From an uncultured Angelakisella sp. (GTDB lineage: Bacteria; Bacillota; Clostridia; Oscillospirales; Ruminococcaceae): a stretch of DNA of 11,366 bases. Of this stretch, positions 1 to 6,729 are shown in pieces. The translations under genes were made by a program, and so were the position numbers. The stretch's first letter is position 1, and every line of letters starts with the position of its first letter. The stretch covers positions 1-11,366 of the forward strand of contig CAJUFK010000108.1 of the NCBI GenBank assembly GCA_910585535.1, given 5' to 3'. A model generated the notes under the pieces. The model was not told the origin of the DNA and made no database searches. It worked only from the letters and a program-made list of their open reading frames with translations.

Positions 1-60
1 AAAGAAAACCAATAATCCGAACCCATCCCCTATCGGAAAAAGGTTCGGATTATATTGGTT
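1..60 (-). terminator. Rho-independent terminator of the tRNA-Leu unit
   Basis: Read on the minus strand, the arm at 60-42 pairs with the arm at 23-7. There are 8 bp, a 2-nt bulge (TA), then 9 bp, closing an 18-nt loop (24-41). The descending arm runs into TTTT-C-TTT at 8-1, a broken U-tract. The hairpin begins at the very next base after the encoded CCA of the tRNA, so the primary transcript has almost no single-stranded trailer. The stem is long and AT-richer than most factor-independent terminators, but its position and U-tract make the call good. Confidence 0.85.
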
Positions 61-142
61 TGGTGCGGGCGGCGGGACTTGAACCCGCACGGTTGCCCAT
101 TGGCTCCTAAGACCAACGTGTCTGCCATTCCACCACGCCCGC
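61..142 (-). tRNA. tRNA-Leu, anticodon UAG (reads CUA and related CUN codons)
   Basis: The reverse complement folds as a cloverleaf. The 7-bp acceptor is GCGGGCG/CGCCCGC, and the D-arm is the leucine type GTGGAATGGCAGACAC. The anticodon stem TTGGT/GCCAA closes the loop CTTAGGA with anticodon TAG. An extended variable region follows, then the T-arm GCGGG-TTCAAGT-CCCGC. The discriminator base is A and CCA is encoded (63-61). The long variable region and the discriminator A are class II features, as expected for leucine. It has its own promoter upstream and a terminator directly after the CCA, so it looks like a single-gene transcription unit, although read-through from the PLP-enzyme gene upstream is possible because no terminator is seen between them. 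Confidence 0.97.
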
Positions 143-147
143 GTGAT

Positions 148-166
148 GCCCCCTGGATAAGGGGGC
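148..166 (-). other. Hairpin in the tRNA-Leu 5' leader
   Basis: A perfect 7-bp stem (GCCCCCT/AGGGGGC) with the loop TATCC lies between the promoter and the 5' end of the mature tRNA. There is no U-run after it, so it is not a terminator. It would sit on the leader removed by RNase P. It could help keep the leader from mispairing with the GC-rich tRNA, or be a remnant of an older structure; nothing in the sequence decides this. Confidence 0.55.
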
Positions 167-172
167 TGTTCT

Positions 173-206
173 ATTGTAACATACTTTTGGATAAAATACT
201 AGTCAA
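173..206 (-). promoter_or_regulatory. Sigma-A type promoter for tRNA-Leu
   Basis: On the minus strand TTGACT (206-201) is followed 17 nt later by TATGTT (183-178). The better-looking TACAAT (178-173) overlaps its end but lies 22 nt from the -35. The region is AT-rich against a GC-rich background and lies just upstream of the tRNA. The -35 is a 5/6 match to TTGACA. Which -10 is used cannot be told by eye. Confidence 0.65.
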
Positions 207-221
207 TCTTTGTTTTTTTGC

Positions 222-1487
222 CTATAACTTCAGCAGTCCTGCCTCCGCCATCTCCTGGGCGGAAAGGATCACCCCGGCCTTGCCAGTGGGGTAGGTCAGT
301 CCCCCTTGGAGCCAAACTGCGTAGGGTTCCCGGAGGGGGGCGTCGGCGGAAAGCTCGATGGAGGCCCCCATCGTAAAGGCCCCTGCCGCCATGATGACCT
401 GGCTGTCGTAGCCGGGCATATCCCAGGGCATGGGGGTGACAAAGGAATCCACCGGGGCCCCCTTTTGAATCCCCCGGCAGAAGGCGCAAAGCATCTCCGG
501 GCCGCCGGTGAGAACCGACTGGATGATGTCCGTTCGGGGAACATCGTGGGACGGGTTTACCTCAAATCCAAGAAGGTGGTAGAAAGCTGCAGCGAAAACT
601 GCTGTCTTCAAGGCGCTGGCCACAACTGTGGGGGCGAAGAAAATGCCTTGGTAAAGACTCCGCAGGGTGTCCAGGGTACAGCCGACCTCCTTTCCCATGC
701 CGGGGCAGGTGAGGCGGTAGGCGCAAAGCTCCACCAGGTCCTTCCGGCCGGCGATGTACCCCCCTGTGGGGGCGATGCCGCCGCCGGGGTTTTTGATAAG
801 AGATCCGGCGATGAGGTCCGCCCCCGCCTGGGTGGGCTCCCGCTTTTCCACCAGCTCCCCGTAGCAGTTGTCCACCATGACGATGACGTTGGGGTTCTGC
901 TCCTTGGCCACCTTGGCGATCCCGCCGATGTCCTCCACCGACAGGCTGGGGCGCAGGCTGTAGCCCCGGCTCCGCTGGATGTAGATCATCCGAGCCCCCC
1001 TGGCCGCCTCGGCGATGGCAGCGTAGTCCGGCGTCCCGGAGGGGAGGAGGTCCACCTGGCGGTACTTCACCCCCCACTCCATCAGGGAGCCGGTGTTCTT
1101 TCCCCGGATACCGATGGTCTCCTCCAGGGTGTCGTAGGGAGAACCGGTGACCGAGACCATCAGGTCCCCGGGGCGGAGTACCCCGAAGAGGGCGGTGGCC
1201 AGGGCGTGGGTGCCGGAGACGAAGGTGTGGCGCACCAGGGCGTCCTCCGCGCCGAAAATGCTGGCGTAGACAGCGTCCAGCCCCTCCCGGCCCCGGTCGT
1301 CGTAGCCATAGCCGGTGGTGCCCTTCAGGTGGGCTTCACTGATGCCGTTTTTCAGAAAGGCGGAAAGGACCTTCTGGCCGTTGTACTCCTCGTTTTCGGC
1401 AATGCGGGCGAAAGGGTCCCGGCAAAGATCCTCTGCCTGGCGGCTCACTTCTAGGAGCCGGGGGTGGATGTCAAAAAAATCGGTCAT
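222..1487 (-). CDS. Methionine gamma-lyase family PLP enzyme (aluminium-resistance family)
   Basis: A 421-residue cytosolic PLP-dependent enzyme, full length for the family annotated as methionine gamma-lyase family or aluminium resistance protein (fold-type I, Cys/Met metabolism). The cofactor-binding landmarks are visible: SGTHA at 91-95 (phosphate-binding region), VDNCYGE at 205-211 with Asp206 placed to contact the pyridine nitrogen, and GSLIKNPGGG around Lys232, the expected Schiff-base lysine. The N-terminal TTGYGYDDRGR segment is also typical. The ATG at 1487 is chosen because GGAGGAA lies at the right spacing before it; the frame stays open upstream to 1577, but that part overlaps the lipoprotein gene and has no such site. 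It follows the lipoprotein gene by 31 bp, so the two are probably co-transcribed. The true substrate is not established for most members; release of a thiol from methionine or cystathionine-like substrates is only a family-based guess. Confidence 0.93.
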   Translation of the reverse strand: MTDFFDIHPRLLEVSRQAEDLCRDPFARIAENEEYNGQKVLSAFLKNGISEAHLKGTTGYGYDDRGREGLDAVYASIFGAEDALVRHTFVSGTHALATALFGVLRPGDLMVSVTGSPYDTLEETIGIRGKNTGSLMEWGVKYRQVDLLPSGTPDYAAIAEAARGARMIYIQRSRGYSLRPSLSVEDIGGIAKVAKEQNPNVIVMVDNCYGELVEKREPTQAGADLIAGSLIKNPGGGIAPTGGYIAGRKDLVELCAYRLTCPGMGKEVGCTLDTLRSLYQGIFFAPTVVASALKTAVFAAAFYHLLGFEVNPSHDVPRTDIIQSVLTGGPEMLCAFCRGIQKGAPVDSFVTPMPWDMPGYDSQVIMAAGAFTMGASIELSADAPLREPYAVWLQGGLTYPTGKAGVILSAQEMAEAGLLKL

Positions 1488-1518
1488 AGTTTCCTCCGTT
1501 GTGTTTTCGATCCTTTGT

Positions 1519-2082
1519 TTACAAAAGCTCCAGCCATGCGGCGCTGTCCGGGCCCACCGTCTCCCCTTTGGCGTCATCCAGGGAGATCAGCAGCAGCCGG
1601 TCCTGCTTCCCGTCCTGGTCGCTGTCAAACTGGAGCTCCACATAGCGGCTTCCCACATAGTAGGCGGTGTCGCCGTCCTCCTTGACCTCATAGGTTGCTT
1701 CTGCGGCCTTCCCCGTGGACAGGGCTTCGGCCAGCTCCGACAGGGACAGTTCCCCTTCCACCCCGTCCAGCAGGGAGCCAAGGGGCCCTTGCAGGCGGAT
1801 GGGCAGAGCCTCCTCCGCCAGGACAGCCGCCGCCTTCTCCTGGTCATATTCCCCGTCGTAGATCAGCTCCAGGGAGGAATCGGGGATGCTGCCGACAAAC
1901 CGGGTTCCGTGGTAAAATTCCGCCTCGGTCCCTGTCTGCTCCCGGAAGGTCCCGTAGGGCATGGCCTCATAGGCTTTCGCCGTTTCGGCCACAGCCATCG
2001 CCCCTTTGCCACCGCTCTGCCCGCAGGCGGATAAAAGCAAAACGCCAATAACGAACAGCGCCGTGATCCATTTCTTGCTCAT
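1519..2082 (-). CDS. Small secreted lipoprotein of unknown function
   Basis: A 187-residue protein with a type II signal peptide: positive MSKK, a hydrophobic stretch at about 5-17, and lipobox LSAC with Cys20 as the lipidated residue, so it should be anchored on the outer face of the cytoplasmic membrane. The mature part has an acidic, soluble look. Near the C-terminus, residues 153-161 (DSDQDGKQD) match the start of a DxDxDG calcium-binding loop, but a single such loop is weak evidence. The start is the ATG at 2082, with GGAG 8 nt upstream; an in-frame GTG three codons earlier overlaps that site and is less likely. It precedes the PLP-enzyme gene by 31 bp. No family is recognised. Confidence 0.82.
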   Translation of the reverse strand: MSKKWITALFVIGVLLLSACGQSGGKGAMAVAETAKAYEAMPYGTFREQTGTEAEFYHGTRFVGSIPDSSLELIYDGEYDQEKAAAVLAEEALPIRLQGPLGSLLDGVEGELSLSELAEALSTGKAAEATYEVKEDGDTAYYVGSRYVELQFDSDQDGKQDRLLLISLDDAKGETVGPDSAAWLELL

Positions 2083-2169
2083 GTCAATCACTCCTTTTCT
2101 TTCCGTCTCTGTTCCTTCTCACTGTCCCTACCCCGGCGGAGCAGGGTCGAATGGAGGGCCGCCAGGGGG

Positions 2170-2607
2170 TCAGAGCATCCCCCATTCGATCTCCTCCAGG
2201 AGAGGGGACCAGAAGGTGAACTCGTCCCGGAGCATTTCCGGGTCCAGGGCGGAGAGCTTTTCCCCCAGCCCCGCCGCCTCCTTTCGGGCCTGCTCCTCCT
2301 CGTTGTCCCCGCCCCGGTGGACCAGAGCCCCCAAGGCCGCTGCCGCCATAGCCATTCCGCGGTGGCGCCGGTAGATCCTGACTGCGGCTGCCAGGGTTTT
2401 TCGATCCCTGGCAAAGTAGACCAGGGGATGGTCCGCCCCCTCTGCGGTGTCCAGCAGATAGACGGTCCCGTTCCCGGCCTCCCCGACGAAATTGCCCACG
2501 TCGTCCGCCCCGATGACACGGTACGCCACCCCGGCGAAGGTCCTTTGGGAAAACTCCCTGGGCGGCAGGAAGGTGATGTTGAAAAATTCCTTGGGCAGTC
2601 CGGTCAC
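2170..2607 (-). CDS. SUKH/SMI1-KNR4-like small protein
   Basis: A 145-residue protein in which residues 30-50 (RVIGADDVGNFVGE, then GNGTVYLLD) resemble the core of the SMI1/KNR4 (SUKH) superfamily, where an IG-[DE]-x-x-G-[ND] turn is followed by a strand ending in VY. That family is known largely as immunity proteins of contact-dependent and polymorphic toxin systems, with some housekeeping members. The match is by eye and partial. The start is taken as GTG at 2607, which overlaps the TGA of the upstream gene (GTGA), with a G-rich stretch at suitable spacing; an open frame to 2679 lies inside the upstream gene. The C-terminus may be affected by a frameshift at a run of five G (2179-2183). Neighbours are small unknown genes and a lipoprotein; no toxin is present. 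Confidence 0.55.
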   Translation of the reverse strand: MTGLPKEFFNITFLPPREFSQRTFAGVAYRVIGADDVGNFVGEAGNGTVYLLDTAEGADHPLVYFARDRKTLAAAVRIYRRHRGMAMAAAALGALVHRGGDNEEEQARKEAAGLGEKLSALDPEMLRDEFTFWSPLLEEIEWGML

Positions 2608-2993
2608 TCCTGACCCACCCCCAACTCCCAAAGCTCGTCCACATAGCCATCCACCCACTTGACGCCGTGGGCGAACCACTCCTGCTTTTTGTCCTCCGGG
2701 GCGGGGGGCATCAGGACCAGCCGGGCCGGGGGCGCCTCATAAATGGCGTCGAGGAGGGCCATCCCCTGGGGGTAACGGAACCAAAGGGAACGGTCCGGGT
2801 CGGGATTCTCCCGCCGCCACTTGGCAAACTCCGGGAGGAAGGTCTTGTCCTTCGGCAGCTCCAGCTTTCGGAAGGTCTCCTCCGGGAGGAGCAGCTGGGC
2901 CAGGACATAGAGCCCGTGGGCGTAGACGCAGAGGGGCCAGAACCCCAGCTGCGGAACAGATGCGGTTATTCCTCGCTGATCCATGCAATGCAC
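2604..2993 (-). CDS. Hypothetical protein, possibly 5'-truncated
   Basis: A 129-residue unknown protein. The body from about residue 12 on looks like a real protein, with aromatic-rich segments (LGFWPLCVYAHGLYVLAQLLL, a possible buried helix; SLWFRYPQGMALLDAIY; EWFAHGVKWVDGYVDELW). The N-terminus is uncertain: the GTG at 2993 has only a distant AGGGG before it and lies 28 nt inside the upstream gene; ATG at 2984 is the alternative and has no clear ribosome binding site. The first residues read like a random extension, so the gene may have lost its original beginning. Its TGA overlaps the GTG of the SUKH-like gene (GTGA), suggesting translational coupling. No family is recognised. Confidence 0.62.
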   Translation of the reverse strand: MHCMDQRGITASVPQLGFWPLCVYAHGLYVLAQLLLPEETFRKLELPKDKTFLPEFAKWRRENPDPDRSLWFRYPQGMALLDAIYEAPPARLVLMPPAPEDKKQEWFAHGVKWVDGYVDELWELGVGQE

Positions 2994-3319
2994 TGCTGGA
3001 CGTCCCCTTGATACTCATAAAACATTTGGACCGCGCTCCGGACCGCTTCCAGGGAAAGCAACATTTGATCCGGCGCAAGCGCTTCTTCTATGTAGGTCAG
3101 GAAGCTTCGCCCCTCTGAGAGTATATCCTCAACCAGAAAAAGAAGCTGGTCCTGTCCCTGGTAAGAACAGGCAAAGGCACGATGGCTTTCCACGCAAGAG
3201 ACGGACAAACAGGGCGCTTCCCGATCTTCCTTTAGACGAGCGGTCAAGGTCCCACCACATTTCATTGCGGACAATGCTTCCAAACATGGTCCTGGCTGTG
3301 TGTATCGAAGCTGTTCCAT
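2966..3319 (-). CDS. Hypothetical protein of atypically low GC
   Basis: A 117-residue unknown protein, soluble, with five cysteines in the N-terminal half (around CLEAL, MKCGG, PCLSVSC, FACSY) and a mostly helical-looking acidic second half. By hand count 94 of 180 bases in 3001-3180 are G or C, against 47 of 60 in 3541-3600 in the gene just upstream, so base composition changes sharply. The ATG at 3319 is chosen because GGTG lies 7 nt before it; a GTG at 3328 overlapping the upstream TGA is the alternative. It overlaps the next gene by 28 nt. The composition and the awkward overlap suggest later arrival at this site. Function is unknown. Confidence 0.65.
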   Translation of the reverse strand: MEQLRYTQPGPCLEALSAMKCGGTLTARLKEDREAPCLSVSCVESHRAFACSYQGQDQLLFLVEDILSEGRSFLTYIEEALAPDQMLLSLEAVRSAVQMFYEYQGDVQQCIAWISEE

Positions 3320-3324
3320 TTCTT

Positions 3325-4083
3325 TCACCTACCTGTTCTGTTTGTGACGCCGTCCCCTCTTTCCCACACCGTCCCGGCGGGGACGAAGCCCCGGGCGGTG
3401 TAGAAGGGGGCCAGCTCCTCCCGGCAGGCCAGAAGAGGACGCTTCCCCTGTTCCAAGGAGGCCCAAACGGCGGCCATCAGGGCGGCGGTCCCGTATCCCC
3501 TCCCCTGCCTGTCCCGGCGGCAGGCCAGAAAGCCGATGGTGGCCCCTTCCTCCCCCAGGAAGCTGGCCGCCCCGGCGGCGGGCTCCCCTCTGTCATCGGG
3601 GACCAGGACCACCTGGGCGGCCCCCCGGCGGACCCGGAGGTGAAGTTCGGCGTAAAGGTCGTCCCGATCCTCCAGGGGGACCGCCCCCGCCGCCACGTTG
3701 CAGTCAGCCAGGGCCATACAGGAGGGAACGCAAAGGACCGGCTCCTCCGGCGGGGGGCCTTGGTACTTCAGGACCCGGCGGGGCTCCCATCCCCCGGGGA
3801 GGAGGCGGGCCAGCGTCTCATCCACCATCCCGGGGAGGTCCCCCAGGGCGGCCAGAAAGGCGGCGGTCTCCGGGGCGGCGGCTTCGCTTGCTGTGGCCCA
3901 AAGGCCGGTTTCGGTGCGGCAGACCGCCCCGGCAGGGTCCCCGTCCGGGGTGAGAGCCAACCAAACCTCCCGGCGGAGGCTAGGGCCAGCCGTCTTTGCC
4001 AGGCCCTGGATCATGGCCCCAAGGAGGGGCTGGCCGGGGCATCCTTTCAGCCGGGGGTCGGCGGGGTGGATCTGCCGGATCAT
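3325..4083 (-). CDS. GNAT family N-acetyltransferase
   Basis: A 252-residue protein whose C-terminal half (about 125-240) is a GNAT fold. The acetyl-CoA pyrophosphate loop is seen at 190-198 (RDRQGRGYG, the R/Q-x-x-G-x-G/A motif), followed by a helix, and ELAPFYTARGF at 223-233 is the usual motif B-like end of the domain. The N-terminal half (1-115) has no recognised motif and may be a degenerate second GNAT-like domain, as in several 250-300 residue Firmicute members. The substrate cannot be inferred. Its ATG overlaps the TGA of the M42 peptidase gene (ATGA, 4080-4083), so it is the third gene of that operon. The last ten codons lie at the border with the low-GC gene downstream. Confidence 0.9.
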   Translation of the reverse strand: MIRQIHPADPRLKGCPGQPLLGAMIQGLAKTAGPSLRREVWLALTPDGDPAGAVCRTETGLWATASEAAAPETAAFLAALGDLPGMVDETLARLLPGGWEPRRVLKYQGPPPEEPVLCVPSCMALADCNVAAGAVPLEDRDDLYAELHLRVRRGAAQVVLVPDDRGEPAAGAASFLGEEGATIGFLACRRDRQGRGYGTAALMAAVWASLEQGKRPLLACREELAPFYTARGFVPAGTVWERGDGVTNRTGR

Positions 4084-5108
4084 CCCCGGGGCAGCTCTTT
4101 TGCCAGGAGGGCCAAGAGCTTCCGGGCGTTTTCGATGTCGGTTTTGTTTGCTAGGGTGTTGGCGGCATGGAGATACCGCACCGGCAGGGAGACGGCCAAC
4201 GTCTTGGCCCCGGCGGCGGAGGAGGCGTAGCTCCGGGCGTCGTTGCCCCCAAAGACGCCCTCCTTGGTCTGCCAGGGAATGCTGTTGGCCTCGGCGATTT
4301 TGGTGGCCTGCTGGTAGAGGTCCCAGGGGTAGATGGTCCCCTTGTCCATAAAGGAGATCACCGGCCCGGCTCCCACCCGGCAGACCTGGCGGCCCTCCGG
4401 GGCGGAGGGAAGATCCCCGGCAGTGGTGCTTTCCACCACCACGGCAATGTCAGGCCGCTGGGAAAAGGCCACCGCCTTGCTTCCGGCACAGCCGGTCTCC
4501 TCCTGAACCACAAAGGCAAAGGTGCAGTCGTAGTCCAGTTCCCCCTGGATCAGGTCCAGAAGAAGGGCGCACCCCGCCCGGTCGTCAATGGCCTTGGCCA
4601 GAACCGACTGGTCCCCCAGCTCCCGCCAGGGGCCGATGAAGGTGGCCTGATCCCCCAGGGAGACCAGGGCCAGGGCCTCCTCCTTGTCCTTGGCCCCGAT
4701 GTCAATCCGCATATCCTCCAGCTTGGCGTACTCCTTCCGTTCCTCGTCGGTGATGAGATGGACCGGCCGGGTGCCAATGACCCCGGGAACGGCGTTTTTG
4801 CCGATGAGAACCGGCCGGCCCGCCGTCACCGCCGGGGTGACGCCTCCCACCGGGGCGAAGTGAAGCATCCCCTCCTTTGCGGTGTGGGTGATGACAAAGC
4901 CCACTTCGTCCATATGGGAGGAGAAAAGGACCTTTTTGCTCCCGGTCTGCCTCCCCTTTTTGTGGACGATAAGGTTGCCCATGTTGTCCACCTCGTACCG
5001 GTGGCAATGGCCTTGGATCTTCTGGATCAGGTACTCCCGCACCTCATCTTCACAGCCGGAGATCCCCCGCAGCTGGGTAAGTTCTTTCATCTGTTCCAAC
5101 AGTTTCAT
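4080..5108 (-). CDS. M42 family metallopeptidase (second of the pair)
   Basis: A 342-residue cytosolic di-metal aminopeptidase of family M42 (glutamyl aminopeptidase/FrvX/endoglucanase M type), full length. Metal and catalytic positions are visible: HMDEVG with His65 and Asp67, AIDDRAG with Asp175/Asp176, the QEETG pair Glu203-Glu204, Glu226 in VVVES, and His314 in RYLHAA. M42 enzymes assemble into tetrahedral dodecamers that trim peptides released by other proteases; specificity cannot be read from sequence alone. The ATG at 5108 is preceded by GGAGG at 9 nt and comes one base after the stop of the upstream paralogue. Members usually have RYIHS/T near the last histidine; RYLHAA here is a small variation. 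Its stop overlaps the GNAT start. Confidence 0.96.
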   Translation of the reverse strand: MKLLEQMKELTQLRGISGCEDEVREYLIQKIQGHCHRYEVDNMGNLIVHKKGRQTGSKKVLFSSHMDEVGFVITHTAKEGMLHFAPVGGVTPAVTAGRPVLIGKNAVPGVIGTRPVHLITDEERKEYAKLEDMRIDIGAKDKEEALALVSLGDQATFIGPWRELGDQSVLAKAIDDRAGCALLLDLIQGELDYDCTFAFVVQEETGCAGSKAVAFSQRPDIAVVVESTTAGDLPSAPEGRQVCRVGAGPVISFMDKGTIYPWDLYQQATKIAEANSIPWQTKEGVFGGNDARSYASSAAGAKTLAVSLPVRYLHAANTLANKTDIENARKLLALLAKELPRG

Positions 5109-5109
5109 C

Positions 5110-6135
5110 TTACTTCACCTCCCGGGCAAATTCCGCCATGAGCCTGGCGGTACTGAGAACATCCTGGGCGGAGACCGTCTCCACCGCTGTGTGCATACTC
5201 CGCAGGGGGATGGAGAGGAGCCCGCACCGAACCCCTCTCCCCGAAGCCGCCACAATATCGGTGTCGGTGCCGGTGCGCCCCCCCATGATGTGGGTCTGCC
5301 AGGGGATCTCCTTCTCTTTTGCCAAATCGCAGAGGCGCTGGAACATCCCCCGGTTCACCGCCGGGGCCAGATCGATCTCCACCCCGCCGTTCATCTGGCC
5401 GCACTCGTGGTCCTTTACCCCAAAGCCGTCCCCGAAGGAGACGTCCACCAGGAGGGCCATATCCGGGGCCAGGGCGAAGGCCGCCGTCCCCGCCCCGTAG
5501 CCGCTGGTCTCCTCCTGGGAAGAGAGACAAACGGTGACTTTACAGGCGGGAGCCTTTTCTTTAATCATTTTTGCGGCGGCGATGACCGCCACGCACCCCA
5601 CCCGGTCATCCTGGGCAGGGGAAAGCATCAGGTCGTTGGCCAGCATGGTGAAGGCCCCGTCCATGGTAACAGGGTTCCCGGGGGCGAAGGCTTTTTTCGC
5701 CTCCTCGTCGGAAAGGCCGGTATCCACCAGGATCTCCTCCATCTTCAGAGGCTTCTCTTTGCCGTCGCAGAGATGGGGCGGGGTGGAGGCGATGACGGCG
5801 GGGTACCGCCCCTCCCTGGCGTGGACTGTCACCGGAGAGGCCGGGAGGAGACGGCAGTCCAGCCCTCCTACGTTAGCCACCCGCAAAAAACCGCCCTTCT
5901 CCAGCCGGGTCACCACCATGCCGATCTGGTCCAGGTGGGCCTCCAGCATCAGGTGGGGAGCGCCAGGCTCCCCCGGACAAACGGTGCAGAGGACGCTTCC
6001 CAGGGGGGTGCGGCTCACCGGTCCCAGGGGCGCCAGAAGGGCTTCCGCCGCTGCGGCGGCCCCATCCTCCCGCCCCGAGGTACCGGGGGCTTCACAAAGA
6101 GTCTTGGTCATCTGGATGATTTCTTGAATCTCCAT
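5110..6135 (-). CDS. M42 family metallopeptidase (first of the pair)
   Basis: A 341-residue paralogue of the following gene with the same layout: AHLDQIG (His67, Asp69), AQDDRVG (Asp176/Asp177), SSQEETSGYG (Glu208-Glu209), Asp231 in LVDVSF, and His315 in RSMHTAVE. All the metal ligands expected for an active M42 enzyme are present. It starts at an ATG with a near-perfect AGGAGG site 7 nt upstream and is the first gene of the operon M42-M42-GNAT, after an AT-rich gap. The two paralogues are clearly diverged from each other, so they probably differ in residue specificity, as known M42 paralogues do (acidic, hydrophobic or basic N-termini). Here the probable substrates are short peptides in the cytosol. 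Confidence 0.96.
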   Translation of the reverse strand: MEIQEIIQMTKTLCEAPGTSGREDGAAAAAEALLAPLGPVSRTPLGSVLCTVCPGEPGAPHLMLEAHLDQIGMVVTRLEKGGFLRVANVGGLDCRLLPASPVTVHAREGRYPAVIASTPPHLCDGKEKPLKMEEILVDTGLSDEEAKKAFAPGNPVTMDGAFTMLANDLMLSPAQDDRVGCVAVIAAAKMIKEKAPACKVTVCLSSQEETSGYGAGTAAFALAPDMALLVDVSFGDGFGVKDHECGQMNGGVEIDLAPAVNRGMFQRLCDLAKEKEIPWQTHIMGGRTGTDTDIVAASGRGVRCGLLSIPLRSMHTAVETVSAQDVLSTARLMAEFAREVK

Positions 6136-6238
6136 CTTTGTTCCTCCTATACTATTTGTAATATTAGAACGGCATTCAACCAGGAATGGGGATACAATTT
6201 GTTGATTTCAGGAAAGAAATACGAAAAGTAAAATCCAA
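6136..6238 (-). promoter_or_regulatory. AT-rich gap, probable promoter region of the M42 operon
   Basis: This 103-bp gap is markedly AT-rich compared with all flanking DNA and is the only sizeable gap between rlmH and the M42 genes. TTGAAT (about 6177-6172) and AT-rich hexamers such as TAATAT and TAGTAT lie downstream of it, but no pair has standard 16-18 nt spacing, so I cannot name the exact promoter. No terminator hairpin for the upstream gene is seen. Confidence 0.35.
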
Positions 6239-6718
6239 CTACCGCCGCAGCCAGTCCAGCAGGGTGGGCTTCGGCGGCGGCTCCTCCTCTTTGTCCCAGT
6301 CCGGGGGGATACGCTCCGGAGGCAGGATGCCAAAGCCAGTGAGGACATACCCTTCCTCCCCCTCCTGAAAGGTCACCCGGAAGGTAGTGTTCTCCTCCCT
6401 GCCCCAGTATTCCAGGACCACCTCCGGTCCCCGAAGGGTGACCACGGCCAGGTCGTAGGGGAACCGCCAGCCCTTCTTTAGCACTAAGCGGTTAAACCGC
6501 TGGACCATATTGTCCAGGCCGCAGAGTTCCCTCGCCAGCCGGACCAGCCGGGGACGCAGGGATTCAAACTCCCCTTCCCTGCCCTCCAGGTCGGCGGCAA
6601 TGTCGTAGTCCTCCGCAGGGGAAAGGTACACCTCTCCCGTCTTGGTCAGACGGAGTTTTGCAGGGTCAGTGATGAATCTCCCGGGGGCACTGTATCGGTC
6701 GTAATCACTCCACAGCAC
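6239..6718 (-). CDS. Hypothetical protein downstream of rlmH
   Basis: A 159-residue, soluble, acidic protein without signal peptide or membrane segment. Residues about 45-75 look helical (GREGEFESLRPRLVRLAREL), followed by strand-like segments (WRFPYDLAVVTLRGPEVVLEYWG, TTFRVTFQEGEEGYVLTGFG) and a proline-rich acidic tail (about 132-152) ending in TLLDWLRR. The general shape recalls small bacterial immunity-type domains, but I recognise no family. The start is the GTG at 6718, preceded by AAGGTG at 5 nt, and it lies only 11 nt after the rlmH stop, so the two are surely co-transcribed. A gap with a likely promoter follows. Confidence 0.78.
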   Translation of the reverse strand: MLWSDYDRYSAPGRFITDPAKLRLTKTGEVYLSPAEDYDIAADLEGREGEFESLRPRLVRLARELCGLDNMVQRFNRLVLKKGWRFPYDLAVVTLRGPEVVLEYWGREENTTFRVTFQEGEEGYVLTGFGILPPERIPPDWDKEEEPPPKPTLLDWLRR

Positions 6719-6729
6719 GGTGTCACCTT

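Noticed and set aside
306..1454. Long open frame on the plus strand opposite the PLP-enzyme gene
   Set aside because: Antisense shadow of a GC-rich gene; the translation is rich in Gly, Pro, His and Val without any family motif, while the minus strand encodes a recognisable full-length enzyme.
1488..1577. N-terminal extension of the PLP enzyme to 1577
   Set aside because: The extra 30 residues overlap the lipoprotein coding end and lack a ribosome binding site, whereas ATG at 1487 has GGAGGAA directly before it.
2608..2679. N-terminal extension of the SUKH-like protein to 2679
   Set aside because: The 24 extra residues are Gly/Arg-rich and lie inside the upstream coding region; the GTG at 2607 with a GTGA overlap fits better.
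4882..6231. 449-codon open frame on the plus strand across the M42 genes
   Set aside because: Both M42 genes are certain on the other strand and this frame runs across their junction; no motif or ribosome binding site supports it.
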